62,624 bases of DNA from the NCBI GenBank assembly GCA_017744515.1, contig JAGIBF010000048.1, forward strand, positions 1-62,624. The letters are read 5' to 3'. The DNA is from Niastella sp. (GTDB taxonomy: Bacteria > Bacteroidota > Bacteroidia > Chitinophagales > Chitinophagaceae). A program made the position numbers and the translations under genes. The notes beneath the pieces were generated by a model. The model had not been told where the DNA came from. It searched no databases and was given only the letters and a program-made list of their open reading frames with translations. The number at the start of each line of letters is the position of its first letter. Within the stretch, counting starts at the first letter, position 1. Below are positions 25,912 through 33,914 of this stretch, piece after piece.

Positions 25912-26256
25912 ATGTCAACCAAGCCGAACAATCCATACGAGATCGACGAGGTGCTCTCCAGCCTGGAGGGTATCCAAAGGGCCAAGGCCCCGGCGTTCTT
26001 CTACACCCGTCTCCGGGGCAGGATGGAACGGGAATTGGAAAACACAGGCGGCCCTATCGTACGCCTGCTCGCCAAACCGGCATTAGCCCTCAGTCTGGCA
26101 GCCATTATCCTTGTCCTGAATGCTACTACCATCATGAAGATGTGGGAGCAGGAAAAAGTAGTTACCAACGAAAGCAAACAACAACAACAATTATTAGCAT
26201 CCGACTACTCGATGGGCACGTACCCTGTATACGATGAAACCCCTGTAGCACCATGA
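25912..26256 (+). CDS. Small single-pass membrane protein, candidate anti-sigma factor
   Basis: A 114-residue protein with a cytoplasmic N-terminal part (YEIDEVLSSLEGIQRAKAPAFFYTRLRGRMERE), one membrane helix (about 60-78, LAKPALALSLAAIILVLNA) and a short polar outer tail. Position directly after an ECF sigma gene and the topology are those of an anti-sigma factor, but there is no HXXXCXXC zinc motif. Its stop overlaps the start of the next gene (ATGA), indicating translational coupling. Confidence 0.75.
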   Translation: MSTKPNNPYEIDEVLSSLEGIQRAKAPAFFYTRLRGRMERELENTGGPIVRLLAKPALALSLAAIILVLNATTIMKMWEQEKVVTNESKQQQQLLASDYSMGTYPVYDETPVAP

Positions 26257-26783
26257 CGAAATTCCCAAGACAAAAGTGGTTACTGTTGTTAGTAGCGATC
26301 TTATTGGTAACCAACATCATTACTTTGTCTATTTACTGGTCCATGAAGCCGGCTGAACAGCCCCGCAACAACGAAAGCGGCGCCGACAGGCAAAGGCGCA
26401 TGGGACAATTCATGGTCAATGAACTGAAGCTCGACAAAGAGCAGGAAACCGTCTATTGGAAATTAAGAGATACCATGCTTGGCCGGCAGAAGATCCTCAT
26501 GGACTCTATCCGCAATACCAAAAAGCGATTCTTCGATCTGCTAAAAGAACCTGCTATACAAGACACCATCTTACAGACCAGGGCCGATGAAATTGGCGCC
26601 TTGCAAAAACAATTAGATCTCGTTACGTTTCAACACTTCCAGCAGGTACGCGCCCTTTGCAAGCCCGAGCAGGTGTTGAAGTTCGATACCGTTGTCAAGG
26701 AGATCGTAAACCGCATGACAAGCGGCTGGCGCGGCCCCGGCAAGCCCGGCAATCCCAAAGACTCTGCGGCAGTAAAGAAATAA
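26253..26783 (+). CDS. Spy/CpxP/CnrX-like periplasmic protein
   Basis: A 176-residue protein with an N-terminal membrane anchor (WLLLLVAILLVTNIITLSIYW) and a long alpha-helical periplasmic domain (about 45-160). It has MVNELKLDKEQETVYWKLRDTM-type helices and ends in a basic, Gly/Pro-rich tail. The fold type matches heavy-metal sensor/chaperone proteins (Spy, CpxP, ZraP, CnrX). The start overlaps the stop of the preceding gene by 4 bp. It is probably the sensory arm of the sigma/anti-sigma system. The single Cys and few His/Met residues do not point to a specific metal. Confidence 0.78.
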   Translation: MTKFPRQKWLLLLVAILLVTNIITLSIYWSMKPAEQPRNNESGADRQRRMGQFMVNELKLDKEQETVYWKLRDTMLGRQKILMDSIRNTKKRFFDLLKEPAIQDTILQTRADEIGALQKQLDLVTFQHFQQVRALCKPEQVLKFDTVVKEIVNRMTSGWRGPGKPGNPKDSAAVKK

Positions 26784-26880
26784 CACGAATCCCACGAATT
26801 TAACGAACCTGGTAGCAGTACCATTGACACCGTTATTTCTCCCCACTACTGGTTAAAGCACACCTACCACAAAGAGGGTA

Positions 26881-26911
26881 TTGTCTTACTTTTCTATACG
26901 CTGTTACTTTG
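26881..26911 (+). promoter_or_regulatory. Promoter of the DUF3108-like gene
   Basis: TTG at 26881-26883, a 20-nt spacer, then TTACTTTG at 26904-26911 (one mismatch to TAnnTTTG). The ATG follows 30 nt after the -7 box. Confidence 0.6.
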
Positions 26912-26941
26912 CTGTAGCAAAACACCCGTAAAAACAGCTAC

Positions 26942-27622
26942 ATGAAAAACAACTGGTTGCTTACACTATTGGCATGCCTGCTCGTCACATCAGGCATGGC
27001 CCAGGATTGTAAAGGCTTTTACTACCTGCAAAACAACAAGACCATTGAAATGACCATCTATAATAAGAAGGGCGACGCCAATGGCAAGCAGGTATACAAC
27101 GTATCCGAAGTAACCAATGGTGGCGGCACCGTTACGGGCCAGCTCAACTCTGAAATGTTCGATAAGAAAGGCAAATCCATCTCCAAAGCCAAAGGCACCA
27201 TACAGTGTAAAGGCGGCGTGATGATGGTGGATATGAAAATGACATTACCGGCTGCCCAGCAGGAACAATTTGGCACTACCGATGCAAAAGCAGAAAACAT
27301 TTACATGGAATACCCTGCGTCCATGCAGGTGGGAGATCAACTGAAAGATGCGACCATGGACCTTCAGATAGATAATAAAGGTATGAAGCAGTCGATCAAT
27401 ATGATCGTCAGCAATCGCAAAGTAGAAGGCAAAGAACAGGTCACAACAACTGCCGGTACGTGGGATTGTTTCAAGATCACCTATAAAAGCAAGATCACTA
27501 TCAAAACGATGGGCATTGGTATACCTGTCAATATAGAAGGAACAGAGTGGTTTGCGCCCGGCTTTGGTATAGTGAAAACAGACAGCAAGCATGGAGGCAC
27601 AGCCATCACTGCTATAAAATAA
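26942..27622 (+). CDS. Secreted DUF3108/TapB-like protein
   Basis: A 226-residue protein with signal peptide MKNNWLLTLLACLLVTSGMAQ. The mature part is beta-rich, with GTIQCKGGVMMVDMKMTLP, a MEYPASMQVGDQLKDATM motif and TWDCFKITYKSKITIKTMG...GTEWFAPGFGIVKTD. This block resembles DUF3108-type lipid-binding-like periplasmic or outer-membrane proteins; the EWFAPGFGIVK ending is the best clue. It is a single gene with its own promoter and a strong hairpin downstream. Function unknown. Confidence 0.75.
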   Translation: MKNNWLLTLLACLLVTSGMAQDCKGFYYLQNNKTIEMTIYNKKGDANGKQVYNVSEVTNGGGTVTGQLNSEMFDKKGKSISKAKGTIQCKGGVMMVDMKMTLPAAQQEQFGTTDAKAENIYMEYPASMQVGDQLKDATMDLQIDNKGMKQSINMIVSNRKVEGKEQVTTTAGTWDCFKITYKSKITIKTMGIGIPVNIEGTEWFAPGFGIVKTDSKHGGTAITAIK

Positions 27623-27679
27623 TCCAATCATCAGGGATCAGGTTTTTCTCCGCCAGGGAGGCAAACGGAATTACGGCAC

Positions 27680-27712
27680 AGGGCCTATTCAATGTACTTT
27701 GAGTAGGCCCTC
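27680..27712. terminator. Shared hairpin between convergent genes, overlapping a stop codon
   Basis: A 13-bp stem (27680-27692 with 27699-27711, one G-T pair) with a 6-nt loop. It lies after the DUF3108-like gene on the plus strand and contains the last codons and TAG of the minus-strand hydrolase gene. The T-tail is weak (CTTTG), so termination efficiency is uncertain. Confidence 0.55.
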
Positions 27713-28620
27713 TTTGTGTAGTATTGATACCGGCGCGAATCATAACGTGTACCACAAAAGAGTGAATGGATAAATCCATTCAGTTCTACCTGTTGGGTAT
27801 GAAATATCTTCCGGTCGGGATTGGTCTTAAGGAAGAATTGAATGCGTGCATCATTACTTTTATATACGATGAGACTATCGTTTCGTACCTGTTTAAAAGA
27901 AAAGGCCGACGATAAGTGCTGAAGCATAAGCCGGCTGCGATACCAGGTACCACCGGTTGCCGATACCAGGGGCTTCCCATTATATACTGCAACACTGTCG
28001 TTGTAAGCAAATACATTCAGGCAGGTAGTCTTATTACTCTTCAACCACGTGATCAGCTTTTGCGTATACGAAGAATCGTAGCCATAATTGCTGTCCAGGA
28101 AACTGATACGCTGCACAAAAGCAGGAATGGTATCTACGCCGTCGAGATAACTGAACAGAAATCTTCCTCCCCCACTATGTCCGTTAAAGTAAACGTTGAA
28201 TGATGTGGGAGCCAGACTTATTACTGTGTCAGTAATATGCTGTACAAGTTCACGGTAATTGGGATGTTGTGTTTTCCATTGTGGCCAGCTTTTGTAAGTA
28301 TTTTCAAGGTAGACTACTATTACGTTTTGGCGCTTCCAGGTATTGCGTACAAACCTCGTTTGCGCCCCTATATGCTGAATATCATAATGCCAGTCGTCGC
28401 CGGCTTCCAGCTTTTTACCCCTTGTTTGAGCAGTAGTATTACCATTGGGGAGGGCAAAGAAAACGAGTGTTGTCTTCCGATGCTTGTACATAACAGCTGG
28501 ATAGTCTATGGTCACCATCACATCACCACCTACCTTAAAGGACAGCACACTGTCCCGCTCTTGCGCCACCGCAGAACAAATACAACAAAAGACTATAAAA
28601 AATATGAGAAGTCGCTTCAT
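27685..28620 (-). CDS. Secreted alpha/beta-hydrolase-like protein
   Basis: A 311-residue exported protein with signal peptide MKRLLIFFIVFCCICSAVAQ. The likely nucleophile elbow is GHSGGG (in NVYFNGHSGGGRFLF) and an acidic residue follows in FLDSNYGYDSSY; a late His (GFIHSLF) could complete the triad. The fold resembles secreted esterases or peptidyl hydrolases; the substrate is unknown. An in-frame ATG at 28638 adds six residues before the signal peptide; I prefer 28620. It is the last gene of the polysaccharide operon, so deacylation of a surface polymer is possible. Confidence 0.7.
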   Translation of the reverse strand: MKRLLIFFIVFCCICSAVAQERDSVLSFKVGGDVMVTIDYPAVMYKHRKTTLVFFALPNGNTTAQTRGKKLEAGDDWHYDIQHIGAQTRFVRNTWKRQNVIVVYLENTYKSWPQWKTQHPNYRELVQHITDTVISLAPTSFNVYFNGHSGGGRFLFSYLDGVDTIPAFVQRISFLDSNYGYDSSYTQKLITWLKSNKTTCLNVFAYNDSVAVYNGKPLVSATGGTWYRSRLMLQHLSSAFSFKQVRNDSLIVYKSNDARIQFFLKTNPDRKIFHTQQVELNGFIHSLFCGTRYDSRRYQYYTKRAYSKYIE

Positions 28621-28658
28621 TACTTTGCCAGCTTTCAACTATCACCGACTGCCATCCC

Positions 28659-28682
28659 TTTTCAACCTATCAACTTATCAAC
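28659..28682. repeat. Octamer tandem repeat (T/C)(A/T)TTCAAC-type x3 at the stop of the glycosyltransferase gene
   Basis: Consecutive units TTTTCAAC, CTATCAAC, TTATCAAC. The last base is the first base of the stop codon (27682-type position 28682-28684) of the minus-strand glycosyltransferase gene. A related array is at 55323-55354. Confidence 0.85.
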
Positions 28683-29890
28683 TACTTCTTCCCCTTCTCC
28701 AATATCTGCCAAAACTGCTCCACCCGCGCAGTCCAGGTGTTGGAGGCAGCCACGTTCATGCGGGCTTGCTTACGGGCTTCGTTATTCTCCGCAATCGCTT
28801 TATCGATGGTTTGCAGGAACTCTTCATGACTGTCTACCACATAAGCCACGTCCCGGAAAGTATAGATATCTTCCGAAAAATGGGTGGCAATTACCGGTTT
28901 GCCGGCGGCCAGGTATTCGTTGATCTTGAGCGGGTAAATACTTTTGGTGAGCGTGTTCTTCTTGAAAGGAATGATCACACAGTCGAAATACTGCAGGTAA
29001 TTGGGCAGTTCGGTGATCTTGCGTGGGCCGGCAAATACCACGTTGGGCATTTTATCGAGTCCTACGTCCTTATGCTCTTCGCCCTGCACGGGGCCAACGA
29101 GGAATAATATTTTGTCTTTATGATACTCCGCTATCTTTTTCAGCAGCTCGAAGTCTGAACGGTATTCAATACTACCTGTGTAGCCAATAATAGGCTTCGT
29201 AATATTTTGCAGCGCTTCCGGCTTAGGCAGCGTCACAGTAGCCGCTTTTTGAAAAACATCTATATCTGCTGCATTGGGATGGAAATATGTATTGGGAGAA
29301 AAAGGCGACTTCAGCCGCGTCAATTCCTTGGAAGTACACAGTGTAAAATCGAAGTTGCGAATGATCTCCTCTTCCAGCCGTGTGCCATGACGGTTGGAAT
29401 AATCCACCTGTGAAATATCGTCCATCGACTGGTAAACAGTATAGATAGGCTTTATATCGGCAGGCAACTCACGTACGAAATAAGGATCGAAGAAATTGAG
29501 GTAGATAAAATCCTTCACCTGGTAATCCTTGATCAGCTGGCGGATCACTTTCAGCACCAGCCTGTCATTGATCTTCGATAAGCGATTGTACAAAGCCCCT
29601 GGCGGCAGAAAGTTCACAGGTATAGTAAGCTGAGGCGTTACTACAGTAATGTTGGAAGGCAGCGAAGGAGGATTGCTGTAAATATCCTTTCCTGTCAGCA
29701 AAGCCCGCTTGCGCGTTTGAATCTGTTGCGCATTGCGCATACCTGAATAGTCTTTCCAGGAAAAAGGATGCTCCACATAAAATACCCGGTTGTTTTTGGC
29801 AAATTCAATAGCCAGCGCCAATGCCGGAGAAGAAATGGCAGAGTCCCATCTTGATAAGGTAAAGCAGATAATATCGCAATGTCTGTTCAT
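28682..29890 (-). CDS. Glycosyltransferase, GT-B fold
   Basis: A 402-residue cytoplasmic or membrane-associated glycosyltransferase. The C-terminal GT-B nucleotide-binding half shows IGYTGSIEYRSDFELL, FLVGPVQG, NVVFAGPRKITELPNYLQYFDCVIIPF and PLKINEYLAAGKPVIAT, the last with the donor-binding glutamate. The N-terminal half (FTLSRWDSAISSPALALAIEFAKNNRVFYVEHPF) resembles TuaH-type enzymes. Donor and acceptor are unknown; the operon makes dTDP-rhamnose, UDP-xylose and uronic-acid donors. It starts 1 bp after the rfbD stop and ends in an octamer repeat. Confidence 0.88.
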   Translation of the reverse strand: MNRHCDIICFTLSRWDSAISSPALALAIEFAKNNRVFYVEHPFSWKDYSGMRNAQQIQTRKRALLTGKDIYSNPPSLPSNITVVTPQLTIPVNFLPPGALYNRLSKINDRLVLKVIRQLIKDYQVKDFIYLNFFDPYFVRELPADIKPIYTVYQSMDDISQVDYSNRHGTRLEEEIIRNFDFTLCTSKELTRLKSPFSPNTYFHPNAADIDVFQKAATVTLPKPEALQNITKPIIGYTGSIEYRSDFELLKKIAEYHKDKILFLVGPVQGEEHKDVGLDKMPNVVFAGPRKITELPNYLQYFDCVIIPFKKNTLTKSIYPLKINEYLAAGKPVIATHFSEDIYTFRDVAYVVDSHEEFLQTIDKAIAENNEARKQARMNVAASNTWTARVEQFWQILEKGKK

Positions 29891-29891
29891 G

Positions 29892-30758
29892 TTATAAACG
29901 TTGCAGGCAGCGTTGCAGGCTATCCTTCCAGGCAGGAATGGTCAACCCGTAAGTAGCTCGAATTTTATGCGTATCCAGTAAAGAAAACGAAGGCCTTTTG
30001 GCAGGTGTGGGGTACCGGGCAGTAGGAATAGGGTTTACAGCGCAGCTGCTGCCGGAAAGTTCCTTAATAGCCACCGCAAAGTCGTACCAGCTGATGCGCC
30101 CCTGATTACTATAATGATAAATCCCCGGAACCCAGCCGGCTGATGACTCCCGACTGATTATCTCCAGCATCGCCTGCGCCAGATCAACCGCATACGTAGG
30201 CGCCCCTACCTGGTCACTCACTACATTCAGCTCCGGACGATCCTTCATCAGGCGCAGCATGGTCTTTACAAAATTGTTCCCATACTCGCAGTACACCCAG
30301 GCAGTACGAATGATCACCGCGTCGGGGTTATAGTACAAACACAACGCCTCACCCCGCAATTTGGAAACACCATAAACATTGACGGGATTGGTAGGCGTAT
30401 CTTCTTTATAAGGTTCCGGCGAAGTGCCGTCAAAAACATAATCGGTAGAGATGTGGATGAATTTGGTGCCGTACTTCTTGCAGGCAGAGGCCAGCACACC
30501 CACCGCATCACCATTCACCAGAAAAGCAACTTCCTTGTCACTCTCTGCTTTATCTACAGCCGTATAAGCGGCCGCATTAATACAATAAGCAGGTTTCACT
30601 ACATCGAAATACTGACTCACCAGTTCAAACCGGTCTATGGACAATTCTTCCTTGTCCACAAAAATGAAATCAAAAGCAGGGTAAGAAGCAGACAATAGCT
30701 GAAGTGACATGCCTACCTGTCCTTTACCACCCGTAACCAGTATTTTAGGTTTTGCCAT
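29892..30758 (-). CDS. rfbD: dTDP-4-dehydrorhamnose reductase
   Basis: A 288-residue SDR enzyme, last step of dTDP-L-rhamnose synthesis (NADPH reduction of the 4-keto group). Visible are the dinucleotide-binding GGKGQVGMSLQ, the AAAYTAVDKAE motif, STDYVFDG, the catalytic YGVSKLRGE (YxxxK) and IRTAWVY. Length is standard. It lies 9 bp after rfbC in the operon. Confidence 0.95.
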   Translation of the reverse strand: MAKPKILVTGGKGQVGMSLQLLSASYPAFDFIFVDKEELSIDRFELVSQYFDVVKPAYCINAAAYTAVDKAESDKEVAFLVNGDAVGVLASACKKYGTKFIHISTDYVFDGTSPEPYKEDTPTNPVNVYGVSKLRGEALCLYYNPDAVIIRTAWVYCEYGNNFVKTMLRLMKDRPELNVVSDQVGAPTYAVDLAQAMLEIISRESSAGWVPGIYHYSNQGRISWYDFAVAIKELSGSSCAVNPIPTARYPTPAKRPSFSLLDTHKIRATYGLTIPAWKDSLQRCLQRL

Positions 30759-30767
30759 GATGTATAA

Positions 30768-31328
30768 TTAACCTACGAAAACGAAATTATTCTTGCAGTC
30801 GGCCAGCGTTGGCAACTTGATATCCTTGTCGCTCACGATCGCTTTGTCAGGAGCAATCTTCCAGTCGATATTCAAAGAAGGATCATTGTACAGAATACCA
30901 CCTTCACTCTCCTTGCTGTAGAAAGCATCGCATTTGTACAGCACTTCCGCCTTTTCACTCAACACTGAAAAACCATGCGCAAAACCGGCAGGTATGTACA
31001 ATTGCTTTTTATTGTCGGCCGATAATTCCACGGAGAACACTTTACCATAAGTAGGCGAATCCTTGCGGATATCGACAGCTACATCCAGGATGGTGCCATG
31101 CAACACGCGCACCAGCTTGGTCTGCGCATGAGGCTGCAATTGATAATGCAGGCCCCTGATCACACCATAGGAAGAACGGGATTGATTGTCCTGTACAAAT
31201 TGAGTAGTTATTCCCTGTTGGGTATAAGTATTTGCATTATACGCCTCGTAAAAATATCCTCTGCTATCTTCAAATACGATCGGTTCAAAAACCAGTAAGC
31301 CGGGTAATCCAGTTTCAATAAAAGGCAT
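30768..31328 (-). CDS. rfbC: dTDP-4-dehydrorhamnose 3,5-epimerase
   Basis: A 186-residue cupin epimerase, third step of dTDP-L-rhamnose synthesis. Motifs: FEPIVFEDSRGYFYEAYN, the catalytic His in VIRGLHYQ, QTKLVRVLHGTILDVAVDIR with YGK, and IPAGFAHGFSVLSE. Standard length. It lies downstream of rfbB across a 107-bp spacer filled with an octamer repeat hairpin. Confidence 0.95.
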   Translation of the reverse strand: MPFIETGLPGLLVFEPIVFEDSRGYFYEAYNANTYTQQGITTQFVQDNQSRSSYGVIRGLHYQLQPHAQTKLVRVLHGTILDVAVDIRKDSPTYGKVFSVELSADNKKQLYIPAGFAHGFSVLSEKAEVLYKCDAFYSKESEGGILYNDPSLNIDWKIAPDKAIVSDKDIKLPTLADCKNNFVFVG

Positions 31329-31344
31329 AATAATATTTTAATGC

Positions 31345-31434
31345 AGGTCCGGAAGTCCGCAAGTCGGGAAGTCCGGAAGACTGCTTGCTTATTTACGTTT
31401 TTCTTTCGGACTTTCAGACTTTTCTGACCTTCGG
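31345..31434. repeat. Octamer (AAGTCCGG-type) inverted tandem arrays in the rfbC-rfbB spacer
   Basis: The left array 31345-31380 consists of AAGTCCGC, AAGTCGGG, AAGTCCGG, AAGACTGC units (period 8). The right array 31401-31434 is CTTTCGGA, CTTTCAGA, CTTTTCTG, ACCTTCGG, the reverse-complement type. The two can pair over about 21 bp with a few mismatches, with a loop of about 20 nt. The same architecture occurs inside the ABC ATPase gene at 54396-54489. Confidence 0.9.
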
Positions 31435-31435
31435 T

Positions 31436-32500
31436 TTATCGCTTTGCGTATAGATCGTCGTAGTAATGTTGGTAGTCGCCGGAAGTAACATGATTGATCC
31501 ACTCTTCATGCTGCAGGTACCAGTCCACTGTTTTTTCCAGTCCCTCTTCAAACTGCAGAGAAGGTTTCCAGCCCAGTTCTTCATTCAACCTGGTGGCATC
31601 GATCGCATAGCGCATATCATGGCCGGGCCTGTCAGTCACATACGTGATCAGTTTAGCCGAATCGCCGGCTGCACGCCCCAGTTTCTTATCCATGATGCTG
31701 CACAGCAAGTTGACGATATCGATATTCTTCCATTCGTTGAAACCACCGATATTGTACTTCTCTCCCACTTTACCCTTATGGAAAATGGTGTCGATAGCAC
31801 GGGCATGATCTTCAACAAACAACCAGTCGCGCACATTCTCACCCTTACCATATACCGGCAGCGGCTTGCTGTTCTTGATGTTGTTGATCATAAGCGGTAT
31901 CAGCTTCTCGGGAAAGTGGTGTGAGCCATAGTTGTTGGAACAGTTGCTCATGATCACCGGCAGCCCGTAAGTATGATAGTAGGCATTTACAAAATGGTCC
32001 GAAGAAGCTTTGGAAGCTGAATAAGGAGAACGGGGATCGTAGGGTGTTTCCTCCGTAAAGAAACCCGTTTCCCCCAGAGAGCCATATACCTCATCGGTAG
32101 AAACATGATAAAACAGTTTGCCCTGCTTATCAGTTCCCCAGAACTGACGAGCTATATTCAACAACGTTACCGTGCCCAGCACGTTGGTACGTACAAAAGC
32201 CAGCGGGTTGCTGATAGAACGGTCCACATGGCTTTCAGCCGCAAGGTGAATGATGCCATCGAACCGGTATTGTTCAAACAATTCAGTAATCCTTGTTTCG
32301 TCCGTAATATCACCCTTCTCGAAAATGTAATTAGGTTTATCCTTTACATCTTCCAGGTTTTCCAGGTTGCCTGCATAAGTCAGGGCATCCAGGTTGACAA
32401 TACGGTAATCAGGGTATTTGTTTACAAATAACCGTACCACATGAGAACCGATGAAACCGGCCCCGCCTGTGATCATTAAGGTTTTAGTATAGTTAGCCAT
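31436..32500 (-). CDS. rfbB: dTDP-glucose 4,6-dehydratase
   Basis: A 354-residue extended SDR enzyme that turns dTDP-glucose into the 4-keto-6-deoxy sugar, second step of dTDP-rhamnose synthesis. Motifs: GGAGFIGSHVV, the NLDALTYAGNLENL stretch, HLAAESHVDRSI, the catalytic STDEVYG (T/D/E triad) and YSASKASSDH. Its start codon overlaps the stop of the upstream dehydrogenase by 1 bp (TAATG). The gene for the first step (glucose-1-phosphate thymidylyltransferase, rfbA) is not in the window. Confidence 0.96.
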   Translation of the reverse strand: MANYTKTLMITGGAGFIGSHVVRLFVNKYPDYRIVNLDALTYAGNLENLEDVKDKPNYIFEKGDITDETRITELFEQYRFDGIIHLAAESHVDRSISNPLAFVRTNVLGTVTLLNIARQFWGTDKQGKLFYHVSTDEVYGSLGETGFFTEETPYDPRSPYSASKASSDHFVNAYYHTYGLPVIMSNCSNNYGSHHFPEKLIPLMINNIKNSKPLPVYGKGENVRDWLFVEDHARAIDTIFHKGKVGEKYNIGGFNEWKNIDIVNLLCSIMDKKLGRAAGDSAKLITYVTDRPGHDMRYAIDATRLNEELGWKPSLQFEEGLEKTVDWYLQHEEWINHVTSGDYQHYYDDLYAKR

Positions 32501-33780
32501 TATAAACTCCAGTATTTTCTGCTGGTGATAGTATGCTTATAAATTCCTTTCAGGTCTGCGATCAACGCATGCTCACGGGTAATAGCCACAAAATCGGCAT
32601 CGCTCATCGTAGTATAAGGCCTATGCGGCACCGTCACAATCACCGCATCATAATCCGTAGCGGGTTGCTTTACCAGGTGCAATCCATATTCTTCATGCAC
32701 TTCTTCATTCTCTGCATAAGGATCTTCCACATCCACCTGTATATTGAAAGCCAGTAATTCTTTTACCGTATCCACGATCTTTGAATTACGGATATCACTT
32801 ACATTCTCTTTAAACGTAACCCCTTTCACGAGCACCTTAGGATCGTTGGAGTTGCGCAATACATGCGTAATGATCTTGCGTGCCACGTACTTGGCCATAT
32901 CATCGTTGATATAACGGCTGGCGGTGATCACTTTCGATTCATAACCCAGTGAAGCCGCTTTGTAAGTAAGATAGTAAGGATCTACTCCTATACAGTGCCC
33001 ACCTACGAGGCCCGGCTGAAACCGCAGGAAATTCCATTTGGTGCCGGCCGCTTCAATTACATCATATGTATTAACCCCCATGCGGTCAAAGATCAGCGAC
33101 AACTCATTCATCAAAGCAATATTCAGGTCGCGCTGCGTGTTCTCTACGATCTTGGAGGCCTCCGCCACCTTGATAGAAGAAGCGCGGTGTACACCGGCAT
33201 CCACCACCAGCTCATAAACCTTCGCCACTTCATCCAGCGCTTCCGCATCGCTGCCAGATACAACTTTGATCACCGTACGCAGCGTATGCTTCTTATCGCC
33301 CGGGTTGATACGCTCGGGTGAATAACCCAGCTTGAAATCAACCCCCATCCTGAGACCCGAAAACTTTTCCAATACCGGTAAACAATCCTCTTCCGTACAT
33401 CCGGGATAGGTAGTCGATTCATAGATCACGTAATCACCCTTCTTCAGCACTTTACCCACCGTTTCAGAAGCACTCAGCAAAGGTTTCAGATCGGGCACAT
33501 TGTATTTATCAACCGGTGTAGGCACAGCAACAATGTAGAAATTGGCCTGCTTCAGTACATCCAGCTGATCGGTAAAAACAATGTTGGTGCCCTTGAATTC
33601 TTCAGCCGTTACTTCCTTACTGGGGTCAATACCGTTTTGCATCATTTCGATACGTTTGGCATTGATATCAAATCCGATGACTGGTATTTTACGGGCAAAT
33701 TCTAATGCTATAGGCAGGCCTACATAGCCCAAACCTATTACAGCTAATTTGGCTTGCTGATCAACTAATTCCTGGTACAT
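32500..33780 (-). CDS. Nucleotide sugar dehydrogenase, WbpO/TviB type (UDP-HexNAc 6-dehydrogenase)
   Basis: A 426-residue four-electron dehydrogenase forming a UDP-N-acetylhexosaminuronate from UDP-GlcNAc or UDP-GalNAc. Rossmann motif IGLGYVGLPIALEFA; YESTTYPGCTEE; the catalytic cysteine in LVGGHCIGVDPYYLTY; and the C-terminal NAD-sensing part VKGVTFKENVSDIRNSK. The GGHCIGVDPYY motif marks the TviB/WbpO/WbpA subgroup rather than the UDP-glucose dehydrogenase (Ugd) subgroup. The exact C4 configuration is not readable. It is preceded by a spacer with two hairpins and overlaps rfbB by 1 bp. Confidence 0.92.
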   Translation of the reverse strand: MYQELVDQQAKLAVIGLGYVGLPIALEFARKIPVIGFDINAKRIEMMQNGIDPSKEVTAEEFKGTNIVFTDQLDVLKQANFYIVAVPTPVDKYNVPDLKPLLSASETVGKVLKKGDYVIYESTTYPGCTEEDCLPVLEKFSGLRMGVDFKLGYSPERINPGDKKHTLRTVIKVVSGSDAEALDEVAKVYELVVDAGVHRASSIKVAEASKIVENTQRDLNIALMNELSLIFDRMGVNTYDVIEAAGTKWNFLRFQPGLVGGHCIGVDPYYLTYKAASLGYESKVITASRYINDDMAKYVARKIITHVLRNSNDPKVLVKGVTFKENVSDIRNSKIVDTVKELLAFNIQVDVEDPYAENEEVHEEYGLHLVKQPATDYDAVIVTVPHRPYTTMSDADFVAITREHALIADLKGIYKHTITSRKYWSL

Positions 33781-33797
33781 TATGGTATTGAATTTAT

Positions 33798-33833
33798 AAA
33801 CCTGACAAGTTTAAGCAAAAACAGGTCAGGTTT
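33798..33833. promoter_or_regulatory. Hairpin in the leader of the UDP-HexNAc dehydrogenase gene
   Basis: AAACCTGAC (33798-33806) pairs perfectly with GTCAGGTTT (33825-33833), loop of 18 nt. It sits 18 bp upstream of the start codon on the minus strand. Purpose unknown; it could modulate translation or be a repeat relic. Confidence 0.45.
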
Positions 33834-33874
33834 AACAAGATATTGTAGTTATCCGGGTCCAGGGATTAATGAAA

Positions 33875-33905
33875 CCCGTCTGGCTGCTGATAGCAGCCAG
33901 ACGGG
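33875..33905 (-). terminator. Strong hairpin after the uxs gene
   Basis: A perfect 14-bp stem (33875-33888 with 33892-33905, loop of 3 nt) starting 9 bp past the uxs stop. On the minus strand it is followed by TTTCATT, a poor U-tract. It may be a partial terminator or an mRNA-processing/stability element inside the operon. Confidence 0.6.
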
Positions 33906-33914
33906 ATATAAGTT

